A DNA stretch of 64,000 nt from Saprospiraceae bacterium (GCA_016716185.1 JADJWV010000002.1:2022501-2086500), one strand, 5' to 3'. Numbered from the stretch's first letter, positions 54,165-63,095 are shown. Program-made: numbers and translations. Notes: generated by a model from the letters alone, not told the origin.

Positions 54165-57100
54165 TTATTCGAATTTAACATCCAGACACAAGCCTCTCAA
54201 TTCGTGAATCAATACGTTGAACGACTCCGGAATATTGGGCTCAGGAAGATTATCGCCTTTCACAATGGCTTCATATGTTTTTGCACGACCGATGATATCA
54301 TCTGACTTAATGGTCAATAACTCTCTTAAAATATTGGATGCACCAAATGCTTCCAATGCCCAAACTTCCATTTCTCCAAATCGCTGACCTCCGAACTGTG
54401 CTTTACCACCCAAAGGTTGCTGTGTAATCAATGAATAAGGACCAATTGATCTTGCGTGCATCTTGTCATCTACCATGTGCGATAGTTTCAACATATAGAT
54501 AACGCCTACAGTTGCCTGCTGGTGGAAGCGGTCTCCTGTTTCTCCATCAGTTAAGTAAGTCTGTCCGTAAAGTGGTAAATCTGCTTTCTTGATCTCCTCT
54601 TCAATATCGTGTATGGTTGCTCCATCGAAAATTGGCGTTGCATAATGGAATCCCATTCTTTTTCCAGCCCAACCCAGAACCGTTTCGAAAATCTGTCCCA
54701 GATTCATCCTCGATGGTACTCCCAATGGATTTAATACGATATCAACAGGCGATCCATCTTCGAGGAATGGCATGTCTTCTACGCGTACTATCCTCGAAAC
54801 GATACCCTTATTACCATGTCGCCCGGCTAATTTATCGCCAACTTTAAGTTTCCGCTTTTTAGCAATGTAAACTTTAGCCAACTTCAATACCCCGGCTGGC
54901 AATTCATCTCCGATGCTGATGTTAAACTTTTCACGTTTGTATTTTCCGACTTCTTCGTTGACTTTAATGTTGTAGTTATGCAATAACCTACTAACCAAGG
55001 TATTTTTTTCAGTATCCTTGGTCCAATTGAAATAATCCACTTTCGTAAAATCCAACTTTTTCAATAAAGCATTTGTGTATTTACTTCCTTTTGCAATGAG
55101 CTCTTCACCATAAATACTTTTAACGCCGGTTGACAGTTGGTCTTTTACAATCTTCACCAGTTTATCGATGAGTACCGTTTTCAATTCATTCAGGATGACG
55201 TCGTGTTTATCATCGAGTCGGGTCAACAAATCTTTTTCCTGAACCTTTTGGAATTTATCCTTTTTAGCACGTGCATAAAGTTGCTTATCAATTACAACTC
55301 CTTCTACTGATGGTGGAACTTTAAGTGAAGCATCTTTTACATCTCCAGCTTTATCACCAAAGATGGCGCGTAATAATTTTTCTTCAGGAGTCGGATCTGT
55401 TTCCCCTTTTGGAGTAATTTTTCCGATAAGGATATCTCCTTCTTCGACATTTGCACCAATTCTTATGATCCCGTTTTCATCGAGATCCTTGGTTGCTTCT
55501 TCACTCACATTAGGGATATCATTGGTCAATTCTTCTTCTCCAAGTTTTGTATCGCGCACTTCCAATTCAAAACTTTCAATATGTATCGAGGTAAAAATAT
55601 CTTCCTGGATAACGCGTTCAGAAATTACAATCGCATCTTCAAAATTATAACCTTTCCAGGGCATAAATGCCACCTGGAGATTTTGTCCCAAAGCCAATTC
55701 TCCATTTTCTGTTGCATAACCATCGGATAGAATAGTACCCAGAGCCACGCGTTCTCCCTTTTTAACCAATGGCTTGAGGTTGATGCAAGTAGCCTGGTTG
55801 GTACGCGCGAATTTGGTCAAATGGTATTCTTTGAAACTATCTTCAAATGAAATCAGATTGTCTTCTGAATTTCTGTCGTATTTGATCACAATTTTATTCG
55901 CGTCAGCGTATTCAACAACACCATCTCCTTCTGCTGTAATCAGCATCCGGGAATCATGGGCTACCTTCGCTTCGAGTCCGGTACCAACGATAGGTGCATG
56001 AGGCCTGATCAAAGGAACAGCCTGCCGTTGCATGTTAGAGCCCATCAAAGCACGATTCGCATCATCGTTTTCGAGAAATGGGATCAATGATGCTGATACA
56101 CCAACGATCTGGTTGGGAGCAACGTCCATGAAATGAAGTTCCTCTTTATCCAACACCGGAAATTCCCCGTGCTCTCTTCCTTTTACTTTGGCTATTTGAA
56201 AATCACCCTTTTTATCTACAGGTACATTTGCCTGCGCAATTCGAGCGTAGTCTTCTTCTTCTGCAGATAAATATTGGATGCCATTCTTTACACTTACTTT
56301 ACCGGAATCAATTTTCCAGTAAGGGGTTTCAAGAAATCCCATGCTGTTGATTTTTGCATGGACACAAAGTGTAGAGATCAAACCAATATTTGGTCCTTCA
56401 GGAGTTTCAATAGTACATAACCTTCCATAGTGGGAATAGTGAACGTCTCTGACTTCAAATCCTGCACGCTCCCGGGATAAACCTCCGGGACCTAAAGCTG
56501 AAATTCTTCGCTTGTGAGTGATTTCTGACAAGGGATTTGTCTGATCCAAGAATTGAGAAAGCTGGCTGGTACCGAAAAAAGAATTGATGACCGACGAAAG
56601 TGTACGGGCATTGATCAGATCGATTGGAGTAAATACCTCGTTGTCCCTAACGTTCATTCGTTCTCTGATCGTTCTCGCCATTCTTGCCAAACCAACTCCA
56701 AACTGCGCATATAACTGCTCTCCTACGGTGCGAACCCTTCTGTTGCTGAGATGATCGATATCATCGAGTTCCGCTTTTTGATTAATGAGCGAAATCAGAT
56801 ATTTGACGATCTCGGTAATGTCTTCTTTGGTAAGAACCAGTGTTTCGTCAGACGTATTGAGATTGAGTTTTTTATTTATTTTGTAACGGCCTACATCTCC
56901 AAGGTTATACCTTTTATCGGAGAAGAATAATTTATCGATAATCCCACGGGCCGTATCATCATCCGGTGGATCTGAACCTCTCAGCTGACGATAAATGTGT
57001 ATAACCGCTTCCATTTCAGAACTCGATGGATCCTTTTGAAGCGTGTTGTAAATAATAGAATAGTCTTCAGTAATATCTTCTCTTTGCAGAATGATGGTAT

Positions 57101-57983
57101 CTACGTTGGCATCTGCAATGTGCTTGATATTTTCTTCATCCAGGATGGTATCCCTTTCGAGAATAATTTCATTTCGCTCTACAGTGACCAATTCACCGGT
57201 ATCTTCATCGACAAAGTCTTCCGTCCATCTTCTCAGAACCCTTGCAGCTAATTTCCGTCCGATAGCTTTTTTCAGATCTTTCTGAGTTGACTTTATTTCC
57301 TCTGAAAGATTAAACAAGTTCAGAATGTCTTTGTCTGAAGTATATCCGATGGCTCTTAACAAAGTAGTTACCGGAAATTTCTTTTTCCTGTCGATGTAAG
57401 CATACATCACCAGGTTAATATCGGTGGCAAACTCCATCCACGCCCCTTTGAAAGGGATCACCCTTGCAGAGAATATTTTTGTTCCGTTGGGATGGAAAGT
57501 CTGACTATAGAATACTCCCGGGGATCTGTGTAATTGAGATACGACAACGCGTTCTGCTCCATTGATCACAAAAGTTCCTTTCGGAGTCATGTAAGGAATA
57601 TTTCCCAGAAATACATCCTGTTCAATGGTTTTAAAATCGACGTGTTCTTCATCGTTACAAGAAAGACGCAATCTGGCTTTGAGCGGTACAGAGAAAGTCA
57701 AACCTCTTTGTACACATTCGTCAATTGAGTAGCGCGGTGGATCAACGTAGTAATCCAAAAATTCGAGAACGAAAATATTCCTGGCATCAGAAATAGGAAA
57801 ATTCTCTTTAAACACCTTAAAGAGTCCTTCATTGATCCTTTTATCAGGTGTTGTTTCCAATTGGAAAAACTCCTTAAAGGATTTAATTTGTATTTCAAGA
57901 AAATCCGGATATGGCACTTGCAAGACTGCTCTTCCGAAATTATGCCGTGTTCTCAACTGTGATTTGGTTTCAACTGAAGCCAT
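54165..57983 (-). CDS. rpoB: DNA-directed RNA polymerase subunit beta
   Basis: A 1272-residue protein starting MASVETKSQLRTRHNFGRAV. The rifampicin-binding cluster is visible as FFGTSQLSQFLDQTNPLSEI with THKRRISALGPGGLSRERAG (about 470-510). Further conserved blocks include ETPEGPNIGLI, NVLVAFMPW-like LQVAFMPWKGYNFEDAI and AGRHGNKGIVS. The sequence at the rifampicin cluster looks wild type (S, Q, D, H, R, S present). 145 nt separate it from rplL, and this gap holds a strong hairpin that may act as an attenuator. Confidence 0.97.
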   Translation of the reverse strand: MASVETKSQLRTRHNFGRAVLQVPYPDFLEIQIKSFKEFFQLETTPDKRINEGLFKVFKENFPISDARNIFVLEFLDYYVDPPRYSIDECVQRGLTFSVPLKARLRLSCNDEEHVDFKTIEQDVFLGNIPYMTPKGTFVINGAERVVVSQLHRSPGVFYSQTFHPNGTKIFSARVIPFKGAWMEFATDINLVMYAYIDRKKKFPVTTLLRAIGYTSDKDILNLFNLSEEIKSTQKDLKKAIGRKLAARVLRRWTEDFVDEDTGELVTVERNEIILERDTILDEENIKHIADANVDTIILQREDITEDYSIIYNTLQKDPSSSEMEAVIHIYRQLRGSDPPDDDTARGIIDKLFFSDKRYNLGDVGRYKINKKLNLNTSDETLVLTKEDITEIVKYLISLINQKAELDDIDHLSNRRVRTVGEQLYAQFGVGLARMARTIRERMNVRDNEVFTPIDLINARTLSSVINSFFGTSQLSQFLDQTNPLSEITHKRRISALGPGGLSRERAGFEVRDVHYSHYGRLCTIETPEGPNIGLISTLCVHAKINSMGFLETPYWKIDSGKVSVKNGIQYLSAEEEDYARIAQANVPVDKKGDFQIAKVKGREHGEFPVLDKEELHFMDVAPNQIVGVSASLIPFLENDDANRALMGSNMQRQAVPLIRPHAPIVGTGLEAKVAHDSRMLITAEGDGVVEYADANKIVIKYDRNSEDNLISFEDSFKEYHLTKFARTNQATCINLKPLVKKGERVALGTILSDGYATENGELALGQNLQVAFMPWKGYNFEDAIVISERVIQEDIFTSIHIESFELEVRDTKLGEEELTNDIPNVSEEATKDLDENGIIRIGANVEEGDILIGKITPKGETDPTPEEKLLRAIFGDKAGDVKDASLKVPPSVEGVVIDKQLYARAKKDKFQKVQEKDLLTRLDDKHDVILNELKTVLIDKLVKIVKDQLSTGVKSIYGEELIAKGSKYTNALLKKLDFTKVDYFNWTKDTEKNTLVSRLLHNYNIKVNEEVGKYKREKFNISIGDELPAGVLKLAKVYIAKKRKLKVGDKLAGRHGNKGIVSRIVRVEDMPFLEDGSPVDIVLNPLGVPSRMNLGQIFETVLGWAGKRMGFHYATPIFDGATIHDIEEEIKKADLPLYGQTYLTDGETGDRFHQQATVGVIYMLKLSHMVDDKMHARSIGPYSLITQQPLGGKAQFGGQRFGEMEVWALEAFGASNILRELLTIKSDDIIGRAKTYEAIVKGDNLPEPNIPESFNVLIHELRGLCLDVKFE

Positions 57984-58021
57984 TATGGTTATTTTTAATT
58001 AAAATCCAGAACCTTATCAAT

Positions 58022-58070
58022 AAAAAACAAGAGATGGCCAGGATCACAAAATTAATTATGACCCGGGCCA
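58022..58070 (-). promoter_or_regulatory. Hairpin plus U-run between rplL and rpoB, candidate attenuator
   Basis: On the minus strand TGGCCCGGGTCA and TGATCCTGGCCA (58059-58070 and 58035-58046) form a 12-bp stem. It has one mismatch and one G-U pair around a 12-nt loop. A run of six T follows after 7 nt. The gap between stem and T run suggests a partial terminator. A rplL-rpoB attenuator is known in E. coli; equivalence here is inference. Confidence 0.55.
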
Positions 58071-58128
58071 TTATTTTATGTATACCTTTTTTCGTTCAAA
58101 GGTGTACGCTGATCAACCAATGTAAAAA

Positions 58129-58506
58129 TTATTTTACTTCGATTTCCGCACCAGCTGCTGTAAGTGTATCTTTCAAAGAATTCGCTTCTTCTTTAGACAC
58201 ACCTTGCTTCAATACAGATGGAGCTCCATCTACGAGGTCTTTAGCCTCTTTCAAACCAAGGTTCAACAAGTTTTTAACTTCTTTAATAACGTTGAGCTTA
58301 TTGGCTCCACCTGAAGTTAATACTACGTCAAATTCAGTCTTTTCAGCGGCTGCAGGGGCTGCTCCACCGGCAGGTCCGGCAGCTACTGCTACTGCTGCTG
58401 CAGCTGGTTCAATTCCGTACTTGTCTTTAAGCACAGAAGCCAGCTCCGTTACTTCCTTGATTGTTAGATTTACCAGCTGATCTGCTAATGCATTTACATC
58501 TACCAT
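58129..58506 (-). CDS. rplL: Large ribosomal subunit protein bL12
   Basis: A 125-residue protein. The N-terminal dimerisation helices (about 1-30, VNLTIKEVTELASVLKDKYG) are followed by an Ala/Gly/Pro hinge (about 33-55) and the C-terminal factor-binding domain (KTEFDVVLTSGGANKLNVIK onward, ending AAGAEIEVK). It forms the stalk that recruits translation GTPases with bL10. It is encoded 71 nt after rplJ in the standard order. Confidence 0.96.
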   Translation of the reverse strand: MVDVNALADQLVNLTIKEVTELASVLKDKYGIEPAAAAVAVAAGPAGGAAPAAAEKTEFDVVLTSGGANKLNVIKEVKNLLNLGLKEAKDLVDGAPSVLKQGVSKEEANSLKDTLTAAGAEIEVK

Positions 58507-58577
58507 GATTTAATTGTTTTCGTTGTTAATAAAATTTATGCGTTAAATACTTGGAAGCCTTATTAATTATGGTTCTT

Positions 58578-59105
58578 TTAAGAACCTGCTCTTTCTTCGA
58601 GAGCTTTTACAATACCAGCGATCTTTTGTCCACCACTCTTCAATGCACCAATTACATTCTTTGCAGGTGATTGCAGCAACATGATGATATCTCCAACCAG
58701 TTCATCCTTGGATTTCAATGCCACCAGAACATCCAATTGATCGTCACCGCTAAAAATTGCGCTATCGATGTATGCTGCTTTTACCAGAGGTCTGTCGGCG
58801 GTTTCGCGAAATTCCTTGATCAACCGCGCAGGTGCAGAAGGATTGTCTGTAAACATCAAGGATGATGGTCCTTCAAATGCGTTGTATAAGGGCTCATATC
58901 CTTCATTTTCCAAACTCTTCAGTGCTTTCACAGCAAGCGTATTTTTCACGACTTTCATTTCAATACCTTGTTCAAAGCATTTTCTCCGGAGATTGTTAAC
59001 CTGCTCAACAGTTAGTGTGGATGAATCAGTCACATAAAAAAACTGTGCGTTTGCAAACCGTTCTTTTAATTCCTGTATCGCCGTTGTTTTATCTTGTTTT
59101 GTCAT
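58578..59105 (-). CDS. rplJ: Large ribosomal subunit protein uL10
   Basis: A 175-residue protein with the 23S rRNA-binding N-terminal domain (KERFANAQFFYVTDSSTLTV, KVVKNTLAVKAL) and a C-terminal helix region (VIGALKSGGQKIAGIVKALE) that carries bL12 dimers. It lies 25 nt after rplA, so there is no space for the long L10-binding leader seen in E. coli. Regulation must differ or use another site. Confidence 0.95.
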   Translation of the reverse strand: MTKQDKTTAIQELKERFANAQFFYVTDSSTLTVEQVNNLRRKCFEQGIEMKVVKNTLAVKALKSLENEGYEPLYNAFEGPSSLMFTDNPSAPARLIKEFRETADRPLVKAAYIDSAIFSGDDQLDVLVALKSKDELVGDIIMLLQSPAKNVIGALKSGGQKIAGIVKALEERAGS

Positions 59106-59130
59106 TTTTTTAAATTTATGGACATGTAAA

Positions 59131-59823
59131 TTAATTCGCTACTTTCGTATCCAACTTAATTCCCGGACTCATGGTTGAAGCCATGGAAATGGATTTGAAA
59201 TAAGCGCCTTTAGCTGAAGAAGGTTTGAGTTTACTGATGGCATGAATGAGTTCAATGCTGTTCTCTTTCAACTTCTGAGCTGTAAATGAAACCCTCCCAA
59301 TGGAAGCGTGGATGATTCCGAATTTATCGACCCTGAAAGCTATTTTACCACCTTTTACATCATTAATTGCAGAGGCGAGGTCCATGGTAACGGTTCCGGT
59401 TTTTGGATTGGGCATTAAACCTCTTGGACCCAGGATCTTTCCTACTTTTCCCAACTGTGCCATGACGGTAGGCATTGCAATAATAATATCAATGTCAGCC
59501 CAACCGCCTGCAATTTTTTGAATGTATTCATCCAATCCTACATGATCTGCTCCCGCAGCTCTTGCTTCTTCTTCTTTATCGGGTGTACACAGCACCAATA
59601 CGCGTTTGGTTTTACCAGTTCCATTGGGCAGGGTGACCGTGCCGCGTATGGCCTGATCTGGTTTTCTGGGATCCACCCCCAACCGGATATGTAAATCTAC
59701 TGAGGAATCAAACTTAGTTGTATTGACTTCTCTGACCAGGGTGCATGCTTCATCCAAATTGTAGAACTTCTTTGGATCTACTTTGTCGTTAACTGCTTTT
59801 CTCTTTTTAGTAAGCTCTGCCAT
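59131..59823 (-). CDS. rplA: Large ribosomal subunit protein uL1
   Basis: A 230-residue protein with AELTKKRKAVNDKVDPKKFY at the start, LGVDPRKPDQAIRGTVTLPN near 48-67, and LGPRGLMPNPKTGTVT near 131-146, the signature uL1 block. It binds the L1 stalk of 23S rRNA and can bind its own mRNA as a repressor. A hairpin lies in the 73-nt gap between rplK and rplA. Confidence 0.96.
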   Translation of the reverse strand: MAELTKKRKAVNDKVDPKKFYNLDEACTLVREVNTTKFDSSVDLHIRLGVDPRKPDQAIRGTVTLPNGTGKTKRVLVLCTPDKEEEARAAGADHVGLDEYIQKIAGGWADIDIIIAMPTVMAQLGKVGKILGPRGLMPNPKTGTVTMDLASAINDVKGGKIAFRVDKFGIIHASIGRVSFTAQKLKENSIELIHAISKLKPSSAKGAYFKSISMASTMSPGIKLDTKVAN

Positions 59824-59847
59824 GTTTTAAAATTTTTAGGTAATGAC

Positions 59848-59869
59848 GTTCCGAATTTTATTTCGAAAC
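59848..59869 (-). promoter_or_regulatory. Hairpin in the rplK-rplA gap
   Basis: On the minus strand GTTTCGAA and TTCGGAAC pair over 8 bp (one G-U) around a 6-nt A/T loop, about 25 nt before the rplA start. It might be an L1 autoregulatory element, but no specific L1-site consensus could be verified. Confidence 0.25.
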
Positions 59870-59896
59870 TCCCTTATGATAATAATTATTTATTTT

Positions 59897-60337
59897 CTAT
59901 GACCACGGGGCATCCCCAGTGACCGTTAAGCCCATACTTCTTGCTGTACCTGCAACCATCTTCATTGCAGATTCCATGGTAAATGCATTCAAATCGGGCA
60001 TTTTATCCTTGGCAATGGTTTCAATTTGAGACCAGCTTACCGAACCCACTTTTTTACGGTTCGGTTCTGGCGATCCCCCTTTTATTTTTGCAGCTTCAAT
60101 TAATTGAACAGCAGCCGGTGGCGTTTTAACTACAAATTCAAATGACTTATCCTTGTACAGCGTAATCAAAACCGGTAATAGTTTACCGGGTTGATCTTGT
60201 GTCTTAGCATTAAATCTCTTGCAAAACTCCATGATGTTGATCCCCTTTGAACCCAAGGCCGGACCAACAGGAGGAGCAGGATTTGCTTGTCCACCTTTTA
60301 CCTGTAACTTTATATAACCTTCAATTTCCTTTGCCAT
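59897..60337 (-). CDS. rplK: Large ribosomal subunit protein uL11
   Basis: A 146-residue protein with the Pro-rich N-terminal loop GGQANPAPPVGPALGSKGIN near residues 15-34, FVVKTPPAAVQLIEAA near 69 and the C-terminal rRNA-binding GTARSMGLTVTG. It binds the GTPase-associated centre of 23S rRNA. It follows nusG by 10 nt in the conserved order. Confidence 0.96.
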   Translation of the reverse strand: MAKEIEGYIKLQVKGGQANPAPPVGPALGSKGINIMEFCKRFNAKTQDQPGKLLPVLITLYKDKSFEFVVKTPPAAVQLIEAAKIKGGSPEPNRKKVGSVSWSQIETIAKDKMPDLNAFTMESAMKMVAGTARSMGLTVTGDAPWS

Positions 60338-60347
60338 AATTTCTTAA

Positions 60348-60896
60348 TTAATTCGTTTTTTCAACTTGCATGAAATTCAATTCGACTTCCGTGCCTCTTC
60401 CAAATATTTTTACGATGACCTTTAATTTCTTCTTTTCTTCATTTACTTCCTTGATGTCTCCCACAAACTCGTTGAACGGACCATCAATGATTTTCACTGT
60501 TTCTCCAACGATAAATGGTTCGATCATGGTTTCACCTACCTGCTGAGATTCATCAACTTTACCCAACATCCTATTGGCTTCAACCTGAGTCATTGGAATC
60601 GGATTGTTCTTCCCGAGAAAATGAATGATGTCGGGCATATTGGTAATATGCTGAACAATTTCGCCGGATAGCTTAGCCGGAATAGCTTCGACTAATAAAT
60701 ACCCGGGGAGAATATTCCTTTCCAGAATGACCTTTTTACCATTTCTGATTTTATATACTTTCTCGGATGGGACTATTACCTGTGTAATAAAATCAGACCA
60801 TCCGGATCTATTTATTTCCATTTCGAGACGTTCGCGGATTTTCTTTTCCTTTCCGCTAATCACCCGAAGAGAATACCACCTTTTTTCTTCACTCAT
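60348..60896 (-). CDS. nusG: Transcription termination/antitermination factor NusG
   Basis: A 182-residue protein with an NGN domain (WYSLRVISGKEKKIRERLEM near residues 6-25, LPGYLLVEA near 72) and a C-terminal KOW domain (GETVKIIDGPFNEFVGDIKE near 128). It binds RNA polymerase and links it to the ribosome or Rho. ATG 60896 (MSEEKRWYSL) is preferred. An in-frame ATG 27 nt upstream would overlap secE and add residues not typical of the family. Confidence 0.95.
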   Translation of the reverse strand: MSEEKRWYSLRVISGKEKKIRERLEMEINRSGWSDFITQVIVPSEKVYKIRNGKKVILERNILPGYLLVEAIPAKLSGEIVQHITNMPDIIHFLGKNNPIPMTQVEANRMLGKVDESQQVGETMIEPFIVGETVKIIDGPFNEFVGDIKEVNEEKKKLKVIVKIFGRGTEVELNFMQVEKTN

Positions 60897-60906
60897 TTTG
60901 GTGGCA

Positions 60907-61095
60907 TTACAGACTATAGACAAAGTTCAATACCTGATTCACGATAAAATCCATCCCAAACACCATAAGGCTTAATAACAATGCCGAAAAAACAACCACT
61001 TTAGCACTATCGACCAAATTTTCCCTGGTTGGCCAGGTCACTTTATCAATGAGCTCGTGGTAGCTTTCTTTTAAGTATAAAACGAATTTATCCAT
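60907..61095 (-). CDS. secE: Preprotein translocase subunit SecE
   Basis: A 62-residue protein. The cytoplasmic amphipathic helix with the invariant VTWPTRENL (about residues 18-26) is followed by a single membrane helix (about 33-56). It stabilises SecY in the Sec translocon used by all the secreted proteins of this window. ATG 61095 (MDKFVLYLKESYHELIDK) is chosen over an in-frame ATG at 61113 that would overlap the tRNA-Trp 3' end. It lies between tRNA-Trp and nusG as in most Bacteroidota. Confidence 0.94.
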   Translation of the reverse strand: MDKFVLYLKESYHELIDKVTWPTRENLVDSAKVVVFSALLLSLMVFGMDFIVNQVLNFVYSL

Positions 61096-61110
61096 ATTTT
61101 TTAGCCTTTG

Positions 61111-61183
61111 CACGGGCAGAAGGACTTGAACCCTCAGCCTACGGTTTTGGAGACCGTCGCTCTGCCAGTTGAGCTATGCCCGT
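61111..61183 (-). tRNA. tRNA-Trp (anticodon CCA)
   Basis: A 73-nt cloverleaf on the minus strand. Acceptor arms are ACGGGCA/TGCCCGT with discriminator G, the anticodon loop is CTCCAAA, and the T loop is GTTCAAGTC. CCA is not encoded. It lies between tuf and secE, a conserved position. Confidence 0.96.
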
Positions 61184-61238
61184 TTGTTCCCGATGGCTTA
61201 AATTTATTTCAAACCATCGGGGACGTGAATTATCTTAT

Positions 61239-62435
61239 TTAATCTAATATTTCAGTTACCTGACCAGCTCCAACTGTACGGCCACCTTCGCGAATCGCAA
61301 AACGCAAACCTTTTTCCATAGCGATTGGGTTGATCAATGTCACTTCCAAAGAAATATTATCACCTGGCATAACCATTTCAACTCCATCCGGTAACAAACA
61401 CTCTCCAGTTACATCGGTTGTTCTGAAATAGAACTGAGGTCTGTATCCTTTAAAGAACGGAGTGTGACGACCACCTTCGTCTTTGGAAAGTACGTACACC
61501 TCACACTTAAATTTCATGTGTGGTTTAACTGAACCTGGCGCACATATAACCATACCTCTCCGGATGTCATCTTTTTCAATACCTCTCAACAACAATCCTG
61601 CATTATCACCAGCTTCACCACGATCCAATAATTTACGGAACATCTCTACACCGGTAATTGTAGATGTCAGTGCTTTTTCTCCAGGAGCCTGCATTCCAAT
61701 GATCTCAACACCTTCTCCAACTTTGATAATACCTCTTTCAATTCTTCCGGTGGCAACTGTTCCACGACCTGTAATTGAGAATACGTCTTCAACAGGCATC
61801 AGGAATGGCTGGTCGACCAGACGAACTGGTTCCGGGATGTCCTTATCAACTGCTTCCATCAAATCCATGATCGCTTGCTTTCCGCCTTCTTCACCTTCCA
61901 GTGCTTTCAATGCAGAACCTTTAATAACTGATGCATTGTCGCCATCGAATTGATATTTACTTAAAAGCTCGCGTACTTCCATTTCTACCAGATCCAACAT
62001 CTCAGCATCGTCCACGAGATCAACTTTATTCATGAAAACAACAATTTTAGGAACACCTACCTGTCTGGCAAGAAGAATGTGTTCTCTTGTTTGAGGCATT
62101 GGACCATCTGTTGCAGCAACTACGAGGATAGCTCCGTCCATCTGAGCAGCACCTGTAACCATGTTTTTTACATAGTCAGCGTGACCCGGACAATCGACGT
62201 GCGCATAATGCCGGTTGACTGTTTCGTACTCGACGTGAGCCGTATTGATGGTAATACCCCTTTCCTTTTCTTCAGGAGCATTATCAATAGAATCGTAATC
62301 TTTCTTTTGAGCAAGACCCTTTTCTGCCAAAACCATAGTGATTGCAGAAGTCAGAGTTGTTTTACCATGGTCAACGTGACCGATTGTACCGATGTTGACG
62401 TGCGGTTTTGACCGATTAAATGTTTCCTTTGCCAT
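61239..62435 (-). CDS. tuf: Elongation factor Tu
   Basis: A 398-residue GTPase. Motifs are GHVDHGKTTLTSAIT (G1, about 19-33), RGITINTAHVEYE (switch I), DCPGHADYVKNM (G3, about 82-93) and NKVD (about 137). Domains II and III follow, ending REGGRTVGAGQVTEILD. It delivers aminoacyl-tRNA to the ribosome. It is the first protein gene after the four-tRNA cluster and is probably cotranscribed with it. Confidence 0.97.
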   Translation of the reverse strand: MAKETFNRSKPHVNIGTIGHVDHGKTTLTSAITMVLAEKGLAQKKDYDSIDNAPEEKERGITINTAHVEYETVNRHYAHVDCPGHADYVKNMVTGAAQMDGAILVVAATDGPMPQTREHILLARQVGVPKIVVFMNKVDLVDDAEMLDLVEMEVRELLSKYQFDGDNASVIKGSALKALEGEEGGKQAIMDLMEAVDKDIPEPVRLVDQPFLMPVEDVFSITGRGTVATGRIERGIIKVGEGVEIIGMQAPGEKALTSTITGVEMFRKLLDRGEAGDNAGLLLRGIEKDDIRRGMVICAPGSVKPHMKFKCEVYVLSKDEGGRHTPFFKGYRPQFYFRTTDVTGECLLPDGVEMVMPGDNISLEVTLINPIAMEKGLRFAIREGGRTVGAGQVTEILD

Positions 62436-62483
62436 TGTTGACTGTTTTTACTTTTATGTTAAATAAGATAATTTTATCTTTTG

Positions 62484-62555
<72 letters not shown>

Positions 62556-62708
62556 TGGAAATAGCAGGATCAGGTTCCTTCTCCTTCTGCACTTTTATTT
62601 CTTTTTCCGTCGGACACTTTTGCCTGACTCCATTTAGTTGATTACAACCCGTATCCCTTGTCACATCGTTTTTCTATACTTTTAGGTATACAAAACGCAC
62701 TTAAATTG

Positions 62709-62781
62709 AGCGGGAGACGAGACTCGAACCCGCGACCCTTAGCTTGGAAGGCTAATGCTCTACCAACTGAGCTACTCCCGC
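62709..62781 (-). tRNA. tRNA-Gly (anticodon TCC)
   Basis: A 73-nt cloverleaf on the minus strand. Acceptor arms are GCGGGAG/CTCCCGC with discriminator T, the anticodon loop is CTTCCAA, and the T loop is GTTCGAGTC. CCA is not encoded. Its 5' end directly abuts the left arm of the inverted-repeat spacer. Confidence 0.96.
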
Positions 62782-63094
62782 AATTCGGTGTGAGTGTGAG
62801 TGTGGGTGTGGGTGTGTAATTTTGTTGGATAGATTTATCGTTATAATTCTATTTATATTTTTTGACGCAAGGGTTTGAAATTCAACTGATTAGAAATATT
62901 TTTTTAACTCTTCCTCAATAAACATGATCCCATTTCCACTCTCCTCACTCATGGAACACGCTCTTGACTTACACTCCAACTCACGCACACTCCAACTCAC
63001 GCACACTCCAACTCACGCACACTCCAACTCACTCACACTCCAACTCACTCACACTCCAACACACCCACACTCACACTCACACTCACACTGAATT
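62782..63094. repeat. Spacer bounded by 36-bp inverted repeats between tRNA-Tyr and tRNA-Gly
   Basis: The left arm 62782-62817 starts AATTCGGTGTGAGTG. It is complementary to the right arm 63059-63094 at 34 of 36 positions; both differences are G/A transitions. The left arm begins at the base next to the tRNA-Gly 5' end, and the right arm stops one base from the tRNA-Tyr 3' end. The interior has an AT-rich left half and a run of 16-bp tandem repeats on the right. There is no ORF longer than about 20 codons (62890-62952, minus strand). Confidence 0.85.
62971..63066. repeat. Six 16-bp tandem repeats
   Basis: Units start every 16 bp from 62971. Three copies read ACACTCCAACTCACGC, two read ACACTCCAACTCACTC and one reads ACACTCCAACACACCC. 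The last copy runs into the right inverted-repeat arm. The graded changes suggest expansion by slippage or unequal exchange. Confidence 0.9.
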
Positions 63095-63095
63095 G

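Noticed and set aside
57911..58480. 189-codon plus-strand ORF
   Set aside because: It crosses the rpoB 5' end and most of rplL in antisense. Its Ala/Ser-rich stretch mirrors the bL12 hinge.
61483..61953. 156-codon plus-strand ORF
   Set aside because: It lies wholly antisense to tuf, has low-complexity composition, and shows no family motif or promoter.
62971..63066. CRISPR-like direct repeats
   Set aside because: The 16-bp units are contiguous with no unique spacers, and no cas gene is in the window.
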